NCBI GenBank assembly: GCA_900549155.1
Contig: URNF01000001.1
Span: 1-51,610, forward strand
Source of the DNA: an uncultured Oscillospiraceae bacterium
GTDB lineage: Bacteria > Bacillota > Clostridia > Oscillospirales > Acutalibacteraceae
Length of the DNA stretch: 51,610 nt
Direction: 5' to 3'
Below the pieces are notes generated by a model, which made no database searches, had not been told where the DNA came from, and worked only from the letters and a program-made list of their open reading frames with translations. Below are positions 32,713 to 41,474 of the stretch, in pieces. The first letter of the stretch is position 1; every line of letters begins with the position of its first letter. The position numbers were made by a program, and so were the translations under genes.

Positions 32713-33672
32713 ATGATCGATGTGCAAAATCTGACCAAGAACTACGGCACACACTGCGCCGTGGATCACATCAGCTTTCATGTCAACGAGGGCGAGATCC
32801 TCGGCTTTCTCGGACCGAACGGTGCGGGCAAGTCCACGACGATGAACATGCTGACAGGCTATCTTTCGTCCACCGACGGTGCGGTGAAGATCGGCGGCTA
32901 TGACATTCTGGAGGATCCGAATGCCGCCAAGGCAAACATCGGCTATCTGCCGGAGCAGCCGCCGCTGTATATGGACATGACCGTGCGGGAATATCTGAAC
33001 TTCATGTATGAGCTGAAAAAGTGCACGCTGCCGCGTGCCCAGCACATTGCGGAGATCTGCAAGATCATGAAGATCGACCATGTCTACGGCAGATTGATCA
33101 AAAACCTTTCCAAAGGCTACCGCCAGCGTGTCGGCATGGCGCAGGCGCTCATCGGCAACCCGCCGGTGCTGATCCTGGACGAGCCGACCGTCGGTCTCGA
33201 CCCGTCGCAGATCGTGGAGATCCGCGCGCTCATTAAGGCGCTCGGCAAAAAGCACACGGTCATTCTCTCGTCGCACATTCTGCCCGAGGTGGAAGCGGTG
33301 TGTGACCGTCTGGTGATCATCAGCGGCGGCAGGATCGTCGCCGACGACACGGCGGACAATCTTATCCGCAGCTATTCCTCCGACCGCCGCCTGATGGTGC
33401 GGGTGGCAGGTCCCGCCTTTGAGGTCGAAAAGCTCATCCACGGCATCGAGGGCGTCAAGTCGGTGCATCCCCTCACCTCGCACGAAAGCGGCACGACGGA
33501 TTTTGCCGTCGAGCTGAAGGAGGGCGCGGACATCCGCTATGCCCTGTTCAACAAGCTCGCGGAAAACAAATATCCGCTGCTTTCGTCCAAATCCATGGAG
33601 CGCTCGCTTGAAGACATCTTCATGACGCTCACGTCGGAAAACTTTTCCGCAAAAAAGAGAGGTGATCGGTAA
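32713..33672 (+). CDS. ABC-2 type transporter ATPase (GldA/CcmA-like)
   Basis: A 319-residue ATPase. Walker A GPNGAGKST, signature LSKGYRQRVGMAQAL, Walker B VLILDEPTVGLDP and switch SSHILPEVE are all present. The SKGY signature and the ~90-residue C-terminal domain ending MERSLEDIFMTLT are typical of the GldA/NatA branch. It opens a four-gene run with a GldF-like permease, a GldG-like protein and a DUF4340 protein; the stop codon overlaps the next start by one base (TAATG). The cargo is unknown in non-gliding bacteria. Confidence 0.92.
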   Translation: MIDVQNLTKNYGTHCAVDHISFHVNEGEILGFLGPNGAGKSTTMNMLTGYLSSTDGAVKIGGYDILEDPNAAKANIGYLPEQPPLYMDMTVREYLNFMYELKKCTLPRAQHIAEICKIMKIDHVYGRLIKNLSKGYRQRVGMAQALIGNPPVLILDEPTVGLDPSQIVEIRALIKALGKKHTVILSSHILPEVEAVCDRLVIISGGRIVADDTADNLIRSYSSDRRLMVRVAGPAFEVEKLIHGIEGVKSVHPLTSHESGTTDFAVELKEGADIRYALFNKLAENKYPLLSSKSMERSLEDIFMTLTSENFSAKKRGDR

Positions 33673-34382
33673 TGCGTGCCGTCTTCCGTAAAGAATTCCG
33701 TTCCTATTTTACCTCGCCGATCGGGTTCGTTGTTTTGGCATTCATCTACTTTTTCGGCAGCTTTTCCTTCTTTGCCTACAACATGACCTACGGCTACATC
33801 TCGCTGCAGTATGTGTTCCAGAGTCTCTACAGCATTTTGCTGCTTTTGGTGCTGCCCATTCTGACCATGCGGCTGTTCAGCGATGAAAAACGGCAAAAGA
33901 CCGATCAGGCGCTGTTCACCGCACCGACGTCGCTGACGTCCATCGTGCTGGGCAAATTCTTCGCCGCACTGCTTTTGTATGTCATCGGCATCGGCATCAC
34001 GCTTGTGTATGCCGTCATCATCGCCTTCAAGGCTTCTCCCGACTGGCTCGTGGTGGGCGGCAACTTCCTCGGACTGTTGCTGCTCGGCGGCATGATTATC
34101 GCCATCGGTCTTTTGGTCTCCTGCCTCACGGAAAGCCAGTTCATCGCCGTCATCGGCACATTCGGCATTTCCCTTGCGCTGCTGCTTGTCGACAGTCTCA
34201 GCACCTTTTTCCAGAGCGTCGACTGGATCGCACCGGTCGTGAGCTTTTTGTCGGTCTCGCAGCGCTATGCCGGCTTCACCACCGGTCTTGTCCGCTACAA
34301 TGATGTGATCTTCTTTTTGAGCATGACGGCGATGTTCCTGTTCCTCGCCGTGCGCGTGCTCGATCGCAAGAGATGGAACTGA
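33672..34382 (+). CDS. ABC-2 permease, GldF-like
   Basis: A 236-residue membrane protein with six hydrophobic segments. It starts MRAVFRKEFRSYFTSPIGFV, the usual GldF/ABC-2 opening where the first amphipathic helix leads into the membrane, and contains MRLFSDEKRQKTDQALFTAP, a conserved cytoplasmic loop of this group. It overlaps the ATPase gene by one base and is 14 bases before the GldG-like gene. In gliding Bacteroidota GldAFG supports motility; here a role in envelope remodelling is possible but unproven. Confidence 0.92.
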   Translation: MRAVFRKEFRSYFTSPIGFVVLAFIYFFGSFSFFAYNMTYGYISLQYVFQSLYSILLLLVLPILTMRLFSDEKRQKTDQALFTAPTSLTSIVLGKFFAALLLYVIGIGITLVYAVIIAFKASPDWLVVGGNFLGLLLLGGMIIAIGLLVSCLTESQFIAVIGTFGISLALLLVDSLSTFFQSVDWIAPVVSFLSVSQRYAGFTTGLVRYNDVIFFLSMTAMFLFLAVRVLDRKRWN

Positions 34383-34396
34383 AAGGGGGCTTTTGC

Positions 34397-36145
34397 ATGA
34401 ACAACGAAGAAAAGAAGCAGCCGGAAGTTGTCTCCGAAGCTGCAGAAGAGACCGCCGAAAAAGCGGTTTTGGAAACCGTCGCCGAAACAGAAGCGGCAGA
34501 AAATGCCGCAGCGGAAGCACCCGCAGAGGAAAAAGCCGAAAAGGCGGCGGCAGAAAAAGAGCCGTCGTTCCTCAAAAAGCTGTTTTCCGGCAAAAAGGCG
34601 CGCAAGAGCGCCGACATGCAGCGCCGCCTGCGCCACGGGCGCACCGCGCGCGTGCTGACCGTCGTCGTGGTCGCGCTGGTGATCCTGCTGAATGTGGTCT
34701 TCCAGATCCTCGGCAACCGTTTTCCGTTCACGCTGGACCTCACCGGCGACTATACGCTGAGCGACACCAGCATCGAGCTGGCAAAATCCATCACCAAGCC
34801 GATCGACATTGTCGTTTTTGCACCGGAAGAAACCTTTTCGAACACCAGCTCCGCTGCCGCACAGAGCTATACCTACGGCTTTGAGCAGGCAGCACAGGCA
34901 CTGTCGGAATTCTACAGTGCCGTCAAGCAGTATAAGAGCTATTCCGGCGGCAAGGTGAACGTCACCTATATCGACATGAACAGCGAACCCACCGCCGTCA
35001 ACAACTATAAGGCATACACGACCGACACCATCGAGCGCGGCGACATCCTGTTCATCAGCGGCGACCGCTGCAAGACCGCCAGCGTCACCACCGACCTGTT
35101 CACGGCGGACTCCTCGTCCTACTACAGCACCGGTCAGTATACCTTCACCTCGACCGTCGAGCAGACGCTCGCCACCAAGATCAAATCGGTACAGGATACC
35201 ACCGACCGCGTGCTGACGCTGTTCACCGGTCACACCGAGGACGACACCGTCATCAAGGGGCTGCAGCAGGTCTATAACCTCAACGGCTATGACATCGAGG
35301 AGGTCGACCTCACCAAATCCACGGAGATCAGCGAAAACACCGTGTGCGCCGTCATTCCCGCGCCGACCGTCGACTATTCAAAGGACGAGATCGAGCGCCT
35401 GCGCAAATGGCTCGCAAACGACGGCAAGGAAGGCAGAAACCTGCTTGTCTTCACCCATCCCACCGCTTCTCTCCCCAACCTCTATGAGTTCTTAGAGGTG
35501 GAATACGGCATGGAGGTCACCGACAACCTCGTTGTCGAGACCGATGCCAACCGTCTGTATGCCTACACCAGCGCCTATGCCACCTACGGCGACATCGCTT
35601 CGACCGACTTCACCAAGAACAGCGCGGGCGAAGCCAAGGCGATGACCTGGTATACCCGTCAGATCATCCCGCACTGGGAAGCCAAAACCGACACGTCCAC
35701 GCAATACAGCGTCAACCTCGTGACCTTTGCGAACACGGCGCGGCTGGTCTCCACCGACCAAGCGTCGCAGTCGCAGACCCCGAAGCAGACGGAATATGAC
35801 GGCACGATCGTCGGCATGGCGGTCGCCGTAAAGGAAGGCTATCAGAACACCCTTGAGGTGGACACCGTCACCCGCGTCGCCGTTTGCGGCAGCGCGTATA
35901 TCCCGACGCCGAACTTCATTTCGGTGCAGACAGCGGAAAATGAAAACCTGCTGCTCGACACCATGTCCGCTCTCACCGGCGTTGTCAACTCCATCAACAT
36001 TTCCTCGAAGCCGCTGGAGACGACCACCGTTTCCTTCTCCGCCACCGCACGCACCCTTGTCGGTCTCATTCTGCTGACGCTGGTGCTGCCGATCGGGCTC
36101 ATCGTGACGGGCATTGTCATCTTCATGAAGAGGAGGCACTTATGA
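34397..36145 (+). CDS. GldG-like ABC auxiliary protein
   Basis: A 582-residue protein with a ~85-residue cytoplasmic Ala/Glu-rich N-terminus (coiled-coil-like AAEEKAEKAAAEKE), a first membrane helix (about 83-103, VLTVVVVALVILLNVVFQIL), a large external domain and a second helix near the end (LVGLILLTLVLPIGLIVTGI). The external part has the ABC_transp_aux pattern: DLTGDYTLSDTSIELAKSI, then TKPIDIVVFA and RVLTLFTGHTEDD. ATG 34397 has AAAGGGGG upstream. Its last four bases (ATGA) are shared with the next gene, indicating translational coupling and a joint complex. Confidence 0.88.
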   Translation: MNNEEKKQPEVVSEAAEETAEKAVLETVAETEAAENAAAEAPAEEKAEKAAAEKEPSFLKKLFSGKKARKSADMQRRLRHGRTARVLTVVVVALVILLNVVFQILGNRFPFTLDLTGDYTLSDTSIELAKSITKPIDIVVFAPEETFSNTSSAAAQSYTYGFEQAAQALSEFYSAVKQYKSYSGGKVNVTYIDMNSEPTAVNNYKAYTTDTIERGDILFISGDRCKTASVTTDLFTADSSSYYSTGQYTFTSTVEQTLATKIKSVQDTTDRVLTLFTGHTEDDTVIKGLQQVYNLNGYDIEEVDLTKSTEISENTVCAVIPAPTVDYSKDEIERLRKWLANDGKEGRNLLVFTHPTASLPNLYEFLEVEYGMEVTDNLVVETDANRLYAYTSAYATYGDIASTDFTKNSAGEAKAMTWYTRQIIPHWEAKTDTSTQYSVNLVTFANTARLVSTDQASQSQTPKQTEYDGTIVGMAVAVKEGYQNTLEVDTVTRVAVCGSAYIPTPNFISVQTAENENLLLDTMSALTGVVNSINISSKPLETTTVSFSATARTLVGLILLTLVLPIGLIVTGIVIFMKRRHL

Positions 36146-37821
36146 GTTTGGAACATGAGCAGGATAAGCTCTCCCCAACCGAAGAGCAGTCCGCACCCGC
36201 AGAACCCGCCGTGCCCGCAGAGGAGCCCTCTGCGGGTGCCCCCGATCCCTTTGCGGCGCTGGAAAACCCCACGGTGCGCAGCGCCGCGGATCTGACGGGC
36301 AACCGCAGGAAAAAGAAAAAAACGCTCATCTTCTCTCTTATCGCCGTTGCCGCCGCGCTGGCGGTGGTGCTGGTGTTGCTGCTGGTGGTGTTTCCCGCCA
36401 AAGAAGAGGAGACCCCCTCGACCGACACCGACACGACCGTCACCATTCTGGACAAAACGACCACCACGGTGGCTGTCGCCGTGACGTCCGCAACGCTCAA
36501 GCAAAAGGATGCCACGCTGGAATTTGTCAACAAGGACGACAGCCTGCTGCAAAAGGGCTATGAGGATCTGCCGGTGCACAGCACCAACATGAAAGCGCTT
36601 GCCGGCTCCCTCACGCTGTACAAAGCGACACAGGACATCGGCGAAAAGGATAATCTTTCCGATTTCGGCTTTGACGCGCCGTCGCTTTCCGCCACCGTCA
36701 CGTTCTATGACGGCAGCAGCTATGCCTTTGAGCTCGGCAACGAAACGCCGGACGGCAAAAGCTGGTATTTCCGCGAAAAAGACAAAAATCACATCTACAT
36801 TCTGGACGGCGACAGTGCCGCCGCGCTGCTGCAGGCGCCGCTTTCCTATGTCAGCACCGACGTGCTGACCACCCCGTCCACCGGCTCCGACAGCACCGAC
36901 ACCGATGTGGTGATGCGCAACATGTCGCTTTCCGGCTCGGTGCGCAAGGACAAGAGCTTTTCGTTCCGCCTGGTGACCTCCGGCGACAGCGACACGTTCC
37001 TCTATTATGACTACATCATCACGTCGCCCTACACCAAGGGTGCCAACTCGTCCTACACCTCGTCTCTGGAGAACTTCACCTCGCTGACCGCCGACGAAGT
37101 CATCGCCGTGCGTCCGAGCGCAGCGGATCTCAAGACCTACGGCTTTGACGATCCCACCACCGTGGCGCAGTTCACGCTTGCGGCGCGCACCACCGTCACC
37201 GGTGCGACCGACGCATCCGGCAACAGCAGCTCGACCACGACCTATAAGGATCTGGAAAAGCACACGATGAAGCTCGGCAAGAAAAACAACAACCGCTATT
37301 ATGTCATGATCGACGATGTGCCGATCGTCTATGCGGTGACGTCGACCTCGCTGCCGTTTGCCGAACTGCAGTATGACGATTTTGCGGATGAGCTTCTGTT
37401 CCTTGAGGACATTGCCGAGATGGGCAGCTTCAAGCTCACCACCGAGACCGGCGAGACGGATTTTGCCCTCACGCATCATCCCGAGGAAACGGACAACGCC
37501 AAAAATCTCACCGTCACGGCGGGCGGCAAGACCTATGACACGACCGATTTCCGCTATGTCGTGCGCAATTTCATGGAGATAAAACGCTACAGCGCGCTGA
37601 CCAAGAGCACCGACGGACAGCCCCTGAAGCTCACGCTCGCCATCACCCGCAGCGGTGAGAAAAAACCGATCCTCACCATCAAATTCTATGAGATGTCGAG
37701 CAATCTCTATGCCGCGGTGCTGGATAACGGCGAAAAATATCAGGTGAAGGCAAGCGAGGTCAAAAACGCCATCACCCAATATGAGAACCTTTTGAACGGT
37801 AAAACCGTCATTCACTCTTAA
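36142..37821 (+). CDS. DUF4340 membrane-anchored protein of the GldAFG-like operon
   Basis: A 559-residue protein: an acidic Pro/Glu-rich cytoplasmic N-terminus (residues 1-55), one membrane helix (about 62-83, LIFSLIAVAAALAVVLVLLL), a Thr/Asp-rich linker and a beta-rich extracellular part with two or more DUF4340 units (for example GFDAPSLSATVTFYDGSSYA and TYGFDDPTTVAQFTLA). The DUF4340 pattern 'YGFDxPxxxVxxxF' is seen twice. It starts within the last four bases of the GldG-like gene. DUF4340 genes commonly sit with GldG-like genes in many phyla, but no biochemical role is known. Confidence 0.87.
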   Translation: MSLEHEQDKLSPTEEQSAPAEPAVPAEEPSAGAPDPFAALENPTVRSAADLTGNRRKKKKTLIFSLIAVAAALAVVLVLLLVVFPAKEEETPSTDTDTTVTILDKTTTTVAVAVTSATLKQKDATLEFVNKDDSLLQKGYEDLPVHSTNMKALAGSLTLYKATQDIGEKDNLSDFGFDAPSLSATVTFYDGSSYAFELGNETPDGKSWYFREKDKNHIYILDGDSAAALLQAPLSYVSTDVLTTPSTGSDSTDTDVVMRNMSLSGSVRKDKSFSFRLVTSGDSDTFLYYDYIITSPYTKGANSSYTSSLENFTSLTADEVIAVRPSAADLKTYGFDDPTTVAQFTLAARTTVTGATDASGNSSSTTTYKDLEKHTMKLGKKNNNRYYVMIDDVPIVYAVTSTSLPFAELQYDDFADELLFLEDIAEMGSFKLTTETGETDFALTHHPEETDNAKNLTVTAGGKTYDTTDFRYVVRNFMEIKRYSALTKSTDGQPLKLTLAITRSGEKKPILTIKFYEMSSNLYAAVLDNGEKYQVKASEVKNAITQYENLLNGKTVIHS

Positions 37822-37854
37822 ATTTAGCCACCTTTACAAAAAATTCAAAAAGTA

Positions 37855-37883
37855 TTGCAATTTTTTTATGGGTATGCTATGAT
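37855..37883 (+). promoter_or_regulatory. Promoter of the sortase cassette
   Basis: TTGCAA (37855-37860), 17 bases, TATGAT (37878-37883), 31 bases before the first ATG of the three-gene cassette. Confidence 0.8.
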
Positions 37884-37914
37884 AAAGAAAATAATTGTAA
37901 AGGATGCGATAATC

Positions 37915-38466
37915 ATGAAAAAGATTGCCGTCTTGACCCTTACTTTGATCCTTCTCCTCGGTGCTGTTGTCGGCACGTTTTCTGTGAGTGCCGCCACGCA
38001 CACCAAGCAGGATATCGCGGATAAAGTCAGTGAGTCTGCTATCTACAAGTATATCTCCACCGATGTCAAGAATCTGATGCGCAACGTGGAGCTCACCGAT
38101 GCGCAGGCGGATGCGCTGTATGACATTGCGGAGCGCTTTGTTTCTCTGAAGCTCACCGACAAGGGTGCGAGCGCCGATAAGTACACCGCCGAAGAGGTGC
38201 AGGCTGTGCTGAAGCTCGTCGACGAAGCCTGCGCGGTGCTGAACTACACCTACACGCTGACGCCTGTTGCCAATGCAAAGCATGCGGGCGACATTGAGTT
38301 CAAGGTGTTCGACGCTGCCGGCAAGCAGGTCTATGCCTACAACGGCGACGTTATCAAGAAGACCGGTGCGGATCAGACTGCTCTGTTCATCACGCTGGCG
38401 CTGTGCGGCATGGCACTGCTGGCGGGCGCTGTGGTCGTGAAGACCAAGAAAAGCGTCAAGGCATGA
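37915..38466 (+). CDS. Secreted protein with a degenerate C-terminal sorting signal (IKKTG)
   Basis: A 183-residue exported protein. Residues 1-27 are a Sec signal (MKKIAVLTLTLILLLGAVVG..SVSAA). The mature part is mainly helical to about residue 105, then has a beta strand section (IEFKVFDAAGKQVYAYNGDV). The C-terminus is laid out like a cell-wall sorting signal: IKKTG at 147-151, acidic GAD, a hydrophobic stretch (about 156-175) and a KTKKSVKA tail. The motif is not a canonical LPXTG: Pro is replaced by Lys. RBS AAAGGATG precedes ATG 37915. Its stop overlaps the following sortase gene by four bases (ATGA), a strong sign of coupled expression, so I infer that this is the sortase's dedicated substrate. 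Confidence 0.82.
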   Translation: MKKIAVLTLTLILLLGAVVGTFSVSAATHTKQDIADKVSESAIYKYISTDVKNLMRNVELTDAQADALYDIAERFVSLKLTDKGASADKYTAEEVQAVLKLVDEACAVLNYTYTLTPVANAKHAGDIEFKVFDAAGKQVYAYNGDVIKKTGADQTALFITLALCGMALLAGAVVVKTKKSVKA

Positions 38467-39146
38467 GCGCGCGCTCACAAAACAAAAAAGACAGTAAAAC
38501 GGCAGCCAAGCAGATTCTTCTGCTTGGCTTGCCTTATCTTATGGCGTTTTTGGGGATTTTGTGCCTTTCTGTCTGTTTGTCGGTGATCATACGGGATAAG
38601 CTCGAAAACTCCTTTGTGATGGCGCTGTTCAATGCGCCGGAGCTGTCCGACACGGACACCGAAACCAAAACGCCGATCGTCATTCCCGACGGACAGCTGT
38701 CGCTTGACAATTTCCCGAAGCTCGCCTGGGGCGATCAGTTTGCCACCCTGTCGGTCGACGAGCTGCCCGACGCCACCATCAACGGCGCGCCGGTCTTTGT
38801 CGGCGACGACAACGCCATTCTGAAAAAGGGCGTCGGAAAATATTATGGATCGGATTTTTGCGGTGAGGGCGGCAAGATCGTTCTCAGCGCGCACTGCAAC
38901 AAAGCGTTTTACTGTCTTGAGGACATGCAGCTCGGCTACACGGTGCGCATGCACACCGTCTACGGCGAATATGCCTATAAGGTCAGCGACATCTTCCTTT
39001 TCAACATGGACGACAACCATGTGGTGCTCGACAAAGCAGACAGCGAGCAGCTGCTTTTATACACCTGCTATCCGCGCGGGCTGGGCTTCCGCCGCCAGCG
39101 GCTTGCGGTGGTCTGCAAAAAAGTATCGGGGGCGGATTTCAAATGA
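38463..39146 (+). CDS. Sortase (class D-like) paired with the IKKTG protein
   Basis: A 227-residue membrane transpeptidase. A single N-terminal helix (about residues 18-43) anchors it with the catalytic domain outside. The catalytic triad is visible: His 144 (LSAHCN), Cys 202 (LLYTCYPRG) and Arg 213 (RRQRLAVV). The TLxTC form is altered to LLYTC, as in several clostridial sortases. ATG 38463 overlaps the substrate gene stop by four bases. Its stop overlaps the following gene likewise. Class assignment is tentative; class B or another clostridial group is possible. It should cleave between Thr and Gly of its motif and attach the protein to an amine. Confidence 0.88.
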   Translation: MSARSQNKKDSKTAAKQILLLGLPYLMAFLGILCLSVCLSVIIRDKLENSFVMALFNAPELSDTDTETKTPIVIPDGQLSLDNFPKLAWGDQFATLSVDELPDATINGAPVFVGDDNAILKKGVGKYYGSDFCGEGGKIVLSAHCNKAFYCLEDMQLGYTVRMHTVYGEYAYKVSDIFLFNMDDNHVVLDKADSEQLLLYTCYPRGLGFRRQRLAVVCKKVSGADFK

Positions 39147-40072
39147 AAGAGAAAACGGCGCTTTTTGTTGTCGTGCGTGTCGCCCTGACGATCCTTTTCG
39201 TCGCCGCGCTGCTCATGACGCTTGTCACCTTTGCCGTGTCCGCCATGTTCTCCGAAAAGGCGGCAAAACGCGCGCTGCAAAAGAAAGATCTCCCGACGCT
39301 TGCCGCGCAGGAAATTGCCGACAATGTGGAAGACCTGCAGGGCATCATCAATGTCGAGACCGACAAAATTCTTTCGACCGTTTCAAAAGAGACGGTCGAA
39401 CGGGAGCTGACAGCCTACACCGAAGCGCTGACGGCAAAGCTGCTTTGCGGCGCGGACAAGCTGTATGCGGTACAGTTTGAATCGGCTGCGCTGCGGGAAA
39501 TGGTGGACAGCGTCATCACGCCGGAGCTGTATAAGGACAATCCCGCGCAGCTGCAAAAGGACCGCGACGCCGCCTATGCCGAGATCGTCGGCGTGATCGA
39601 CGGCGAGCTTGCCTTTTTCCCGCAAACGCTGCTCGACAAGGTTTTCACGCTGGTGCAGGACAACACCGGCATCACATCCGAGCGGTTCTACGGCACGGTG
39701 CGCCGCCTTTCTTCCCTGCGTTTTCCGCTGCTGCTTTTGACAGCGGCGCTGGGTACAGCATTGTTTTTCACCCGCCGTCGCGCGTGGCTTGACTCCCTGC
39801 GCTATATCGCGGGCGTCGGCTTTATCACCGGCAGCGCCGTGTTTCTGCCCGCGCTGTTTTTGCAGCGGTATACGCTGCTTGACCGTCTGAGCCTGTCCGA
39901 CGGGCTTTTGCGGCGGTATATCCTGTGCCTTTTGCACCACATGCGCACCTCTCTGTTCACGACGGCGCTGTGCTGCTTCCTGTTTTTCCTGCTGTTTTTG
40001 GCGGCGATCCTGTTTTTGTGCGCAAAAAAGACGGCAAAAACTTGCAAAGCCGCCGAAAATGTGCTACCATAA
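39143..40072 (+). CDS. Polytopic membrane protein of the sortase cassette, unknown function
   Basis: A 309-residue protein that I do not recognise. One membrane helix is at residues 8-35, then about 150 extracellular residues rich in Glu, Lys and Ala (helical, e.g. DNVEDLQGIINVETDKIL), followed by about three further hydrophobic segments (from residues 193, 220 and 270). The layout of N-terminal helix, helical ectodomain and C-terminal multi-pass domain is symmetrical about the membrane. ATGA overlap with the sortase gene implies coupled translation; it may assist the sortase, act as a scaffold or sense surface assembly. It ends 32 bases before yebC. Confidence 0.7.
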   Translation: MKEKTALFVVVRVALTILFVAALLMTLVTFAVSAMFSEKAAKRALQKKDLPTLAAQEIADNVEDLQGIINVETDKILSTVSKETVERELTAYTEALTAKLLCGADKLYAVQFESAALREMVDSVITPELYKDNPAQLQKDRDAAYAEIVGVIDGELAFFPQTLLDKVFTLVQDNTGITSERFYGTVRRLSSLRFPLLLLTAALGTALFFTRRRAWLDSLRYIAGVGFITGSAVFLPALFLQRYTLLDRLSLSDGLLRRYILCLLHHMRTSLFTTALCCFLFFLLFLAAILFLCAKKTAKTCKAAENVLP

Positions 40073-40104
40073 AGCGATGCTGATAATAAAGGAGTTTTGA
40101 CACC

Positions 40105-40842
40105 ATGTCCGGACATTCCAAGTGGAACAATATCAAACGCAAAAAAGAAAAGACCGACGGTCAAAAAGCAAAGGTCTTCACCAAGATGGCGCGCGAGATT
40201 GCCATGGCGATCAAAGAGGGCGGCAGCGCCGACCCGAACGCCAACTCGCGCCTTAAGGACGCCATTGCCAAGGCGAAAGCCAACAACGTCCCCAACGATA
40301 ACATTGACCGCGTCATCAAAAAGGCTGCCGGCGACGGCAACGCCAATACATATGAAGCGCTGCAATATGAGGGCTACGGTCCGAGCGGCATCGCCGTCAT
40401 CGTCGAAACGCTGACCGACAACCGCAACCGCACCGCGGGCGAGATGCGGCACTATTTTGACAAATGCGGCGGCAACCTCGGACAGACCGGCTGTGTGTCG
40501 TTCATGTTCAACAAAAAAGGCGTTCTCGCCATTGAAGCCGAGGGACAGGACGAGGACGACGTCATGGAAAAGGCGCTTGAAGCGGGCGCATCCGATTTCA
40601 ACGCCGACGGCGACGTGTTCGAGATCATCACCGAGCCGGAGGACTTCTCCGCCGTGCGCGACGACCTCGAAAAGCTGGGCTTTTCCTTTGTTTCGGCAGA
40701 GGTCGAGATGCTGCCGGATGTCTACAGCAGCATCGACGATCCCGAAGCCGCCGAGAAGATGGACAAGCTCCTCGATCTCCTCGAGGACAACGACGACGTA
40801 CAGAACGTGTGGCACAACTGGGAGCGCCCCGACGAGGACTGA
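40105..40842 (+). CDS. yebC: YebC/PmpR-family DNA-binding regulatory or translation factor
   Basis: A 245-residue protein of the TACO1/YebC family. The signature opening MSGHSKWNNIKRKKEKTDGQK is complete, followed by FTKMAREIAMAIKEGG and the central GGNLGQTGCVSFMFNKKG. Members act as transcription regulators or, as recently shown for some, help ribosomes pass proline-rich stretches. RBS AAAGGAG precedes ATG 40105. It is 32 bases after the sortase cassette and could be transcribed with it; a strong terminator follows. Confidence 0.96.
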   Translation: MSGHSKWNNIKRKKEKTDGQKAKVFTKMAREIAMAIKEGGSADPNANSRLKDAIAKAKANNVPNDNIDRVIKKAAGDGNANTYEALQYEGYGPSGIAVIVETLTDNRNRTAGEMRHYFDKCGGNLGQTGCVSFMFNKKGVLAIEAEGQDEDDVMEKALEAGASDFNADGDVFEIITEPEDFSAVRDDLEKLGFSFVSAEVEMLPDVYSSIDDPEAAEKMDKLLDLLEDNDDVQNVWHNWERPDED

Positions 40843-40865
40843 CACTTTAACCGACACCTTATAAG

Positions 40866-40899
40866 AAAAGCAGTGTGACCGCACGGTCACGCTGCTTTT
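40866..40899 (+). terminator. Terminator of yebC, overlapping the convergent gene
   Basis: A 15-bp stem (40866-40880 with 40885-40899, one T-G pair), GCAC loop, ending in TTTTT. Its right arm contains the stop codon and last codons of the minus-strand gene ending at 40887, so both convergent units share this DNA. Confidence 0.88.
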
Positions 40900-41474
40900 T
40901 GCATGTGAAAAACTTTTTGGCAGATGCTTTTCGGTGCAATTTGTGTCTCATCCTCGATGAACCGCAGCAGCTTTCGCACCTGCCGTTTTGTGAACCGGCG
41001 AACATGGGTATAGAACACTTCCCCGTCCGATAACACAAAAACCAGGATCTGCTGTGGTATCATCGTATACCGCATTTTTTCTTCGATTTTGATGTCGTCA
41101 TAATCCTCAAAAAGACCGTAGCTTTTGATGCGGCTGACCGCAAAGCTCTCCCTCACAATGGTGCTGACCGTCCCGTTCTCCACCCCATAAAGCAGTCTTT
41201 GCAAAAGCGTGGCATCCTGCTTTTTAACGAATTTTTCCTTCTTCCAGACAAGCCGATCCCCGCAAACGGAAACAGAGATCGCACCGTCATGAAAAGTCCA
41301 TGCTCCAAACAGGAATGCGAGGAAAAATGCGATCGGTGCATATTTGCCCTCACGCATACCGCCCTGCAGAAAATCGACAATCAGAAAAACCGTACCGGCT
41401 ATATTAAACACCGTAAAAAATGCTAAAATGACAAAGACAAAATTGTGTGTGCGCATTTTCAAAGTGTGTTGCAT
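40887..41474 (-). CDS. Membrane protein of unknown function
   Basis: A 195-residue protein I cannot assign. Two hydrophobic segments lie at about residues 10-33 and 45-64, followed by a ~130-residue cytoplasmic domain with mixed strands and helices (VSVCGDRLVWKKEKFVKK, SFAVSRIKSYGLFEDYDD). The shape resembles PH-like membrane-associated domains (bPH type), as a guess only. ATG 41474 has only a weak GGTGGG site; ATG 41456 is an alternative. The 5' end overlaps the end of a truncated acetyltransferase frame (41459-41620), so its upstream region may have been changed by a deletion. AT content is higher than its neighbours. Confidence 0.7.
   Translation of the reverse strand: MQHTLKMRTHNFVFVILAFFTVFNIAGTVFLIVDFLQGGMREGKYAPIAFFLAFLFGAWTFHDGAISVSVCGDRLVWKKEKFVKKQDATLLQRLLYGVENGTVSTIVRESFAVSRIKSYGLFEDYDDIKIEEKMRYTMIPQQILVFVLSDGEVFYTHVRRFTKRQVRKLLRFIEDETQIAPKSICQKVFHMQKAA

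Noticed and set aside
35842..37815. 657-codon minus-strand frame opposite the DUF4340 gene
   Set aside because: Antisense shadow; the plus-strand operon has consistent overlaps, membrane helices and family motifs.
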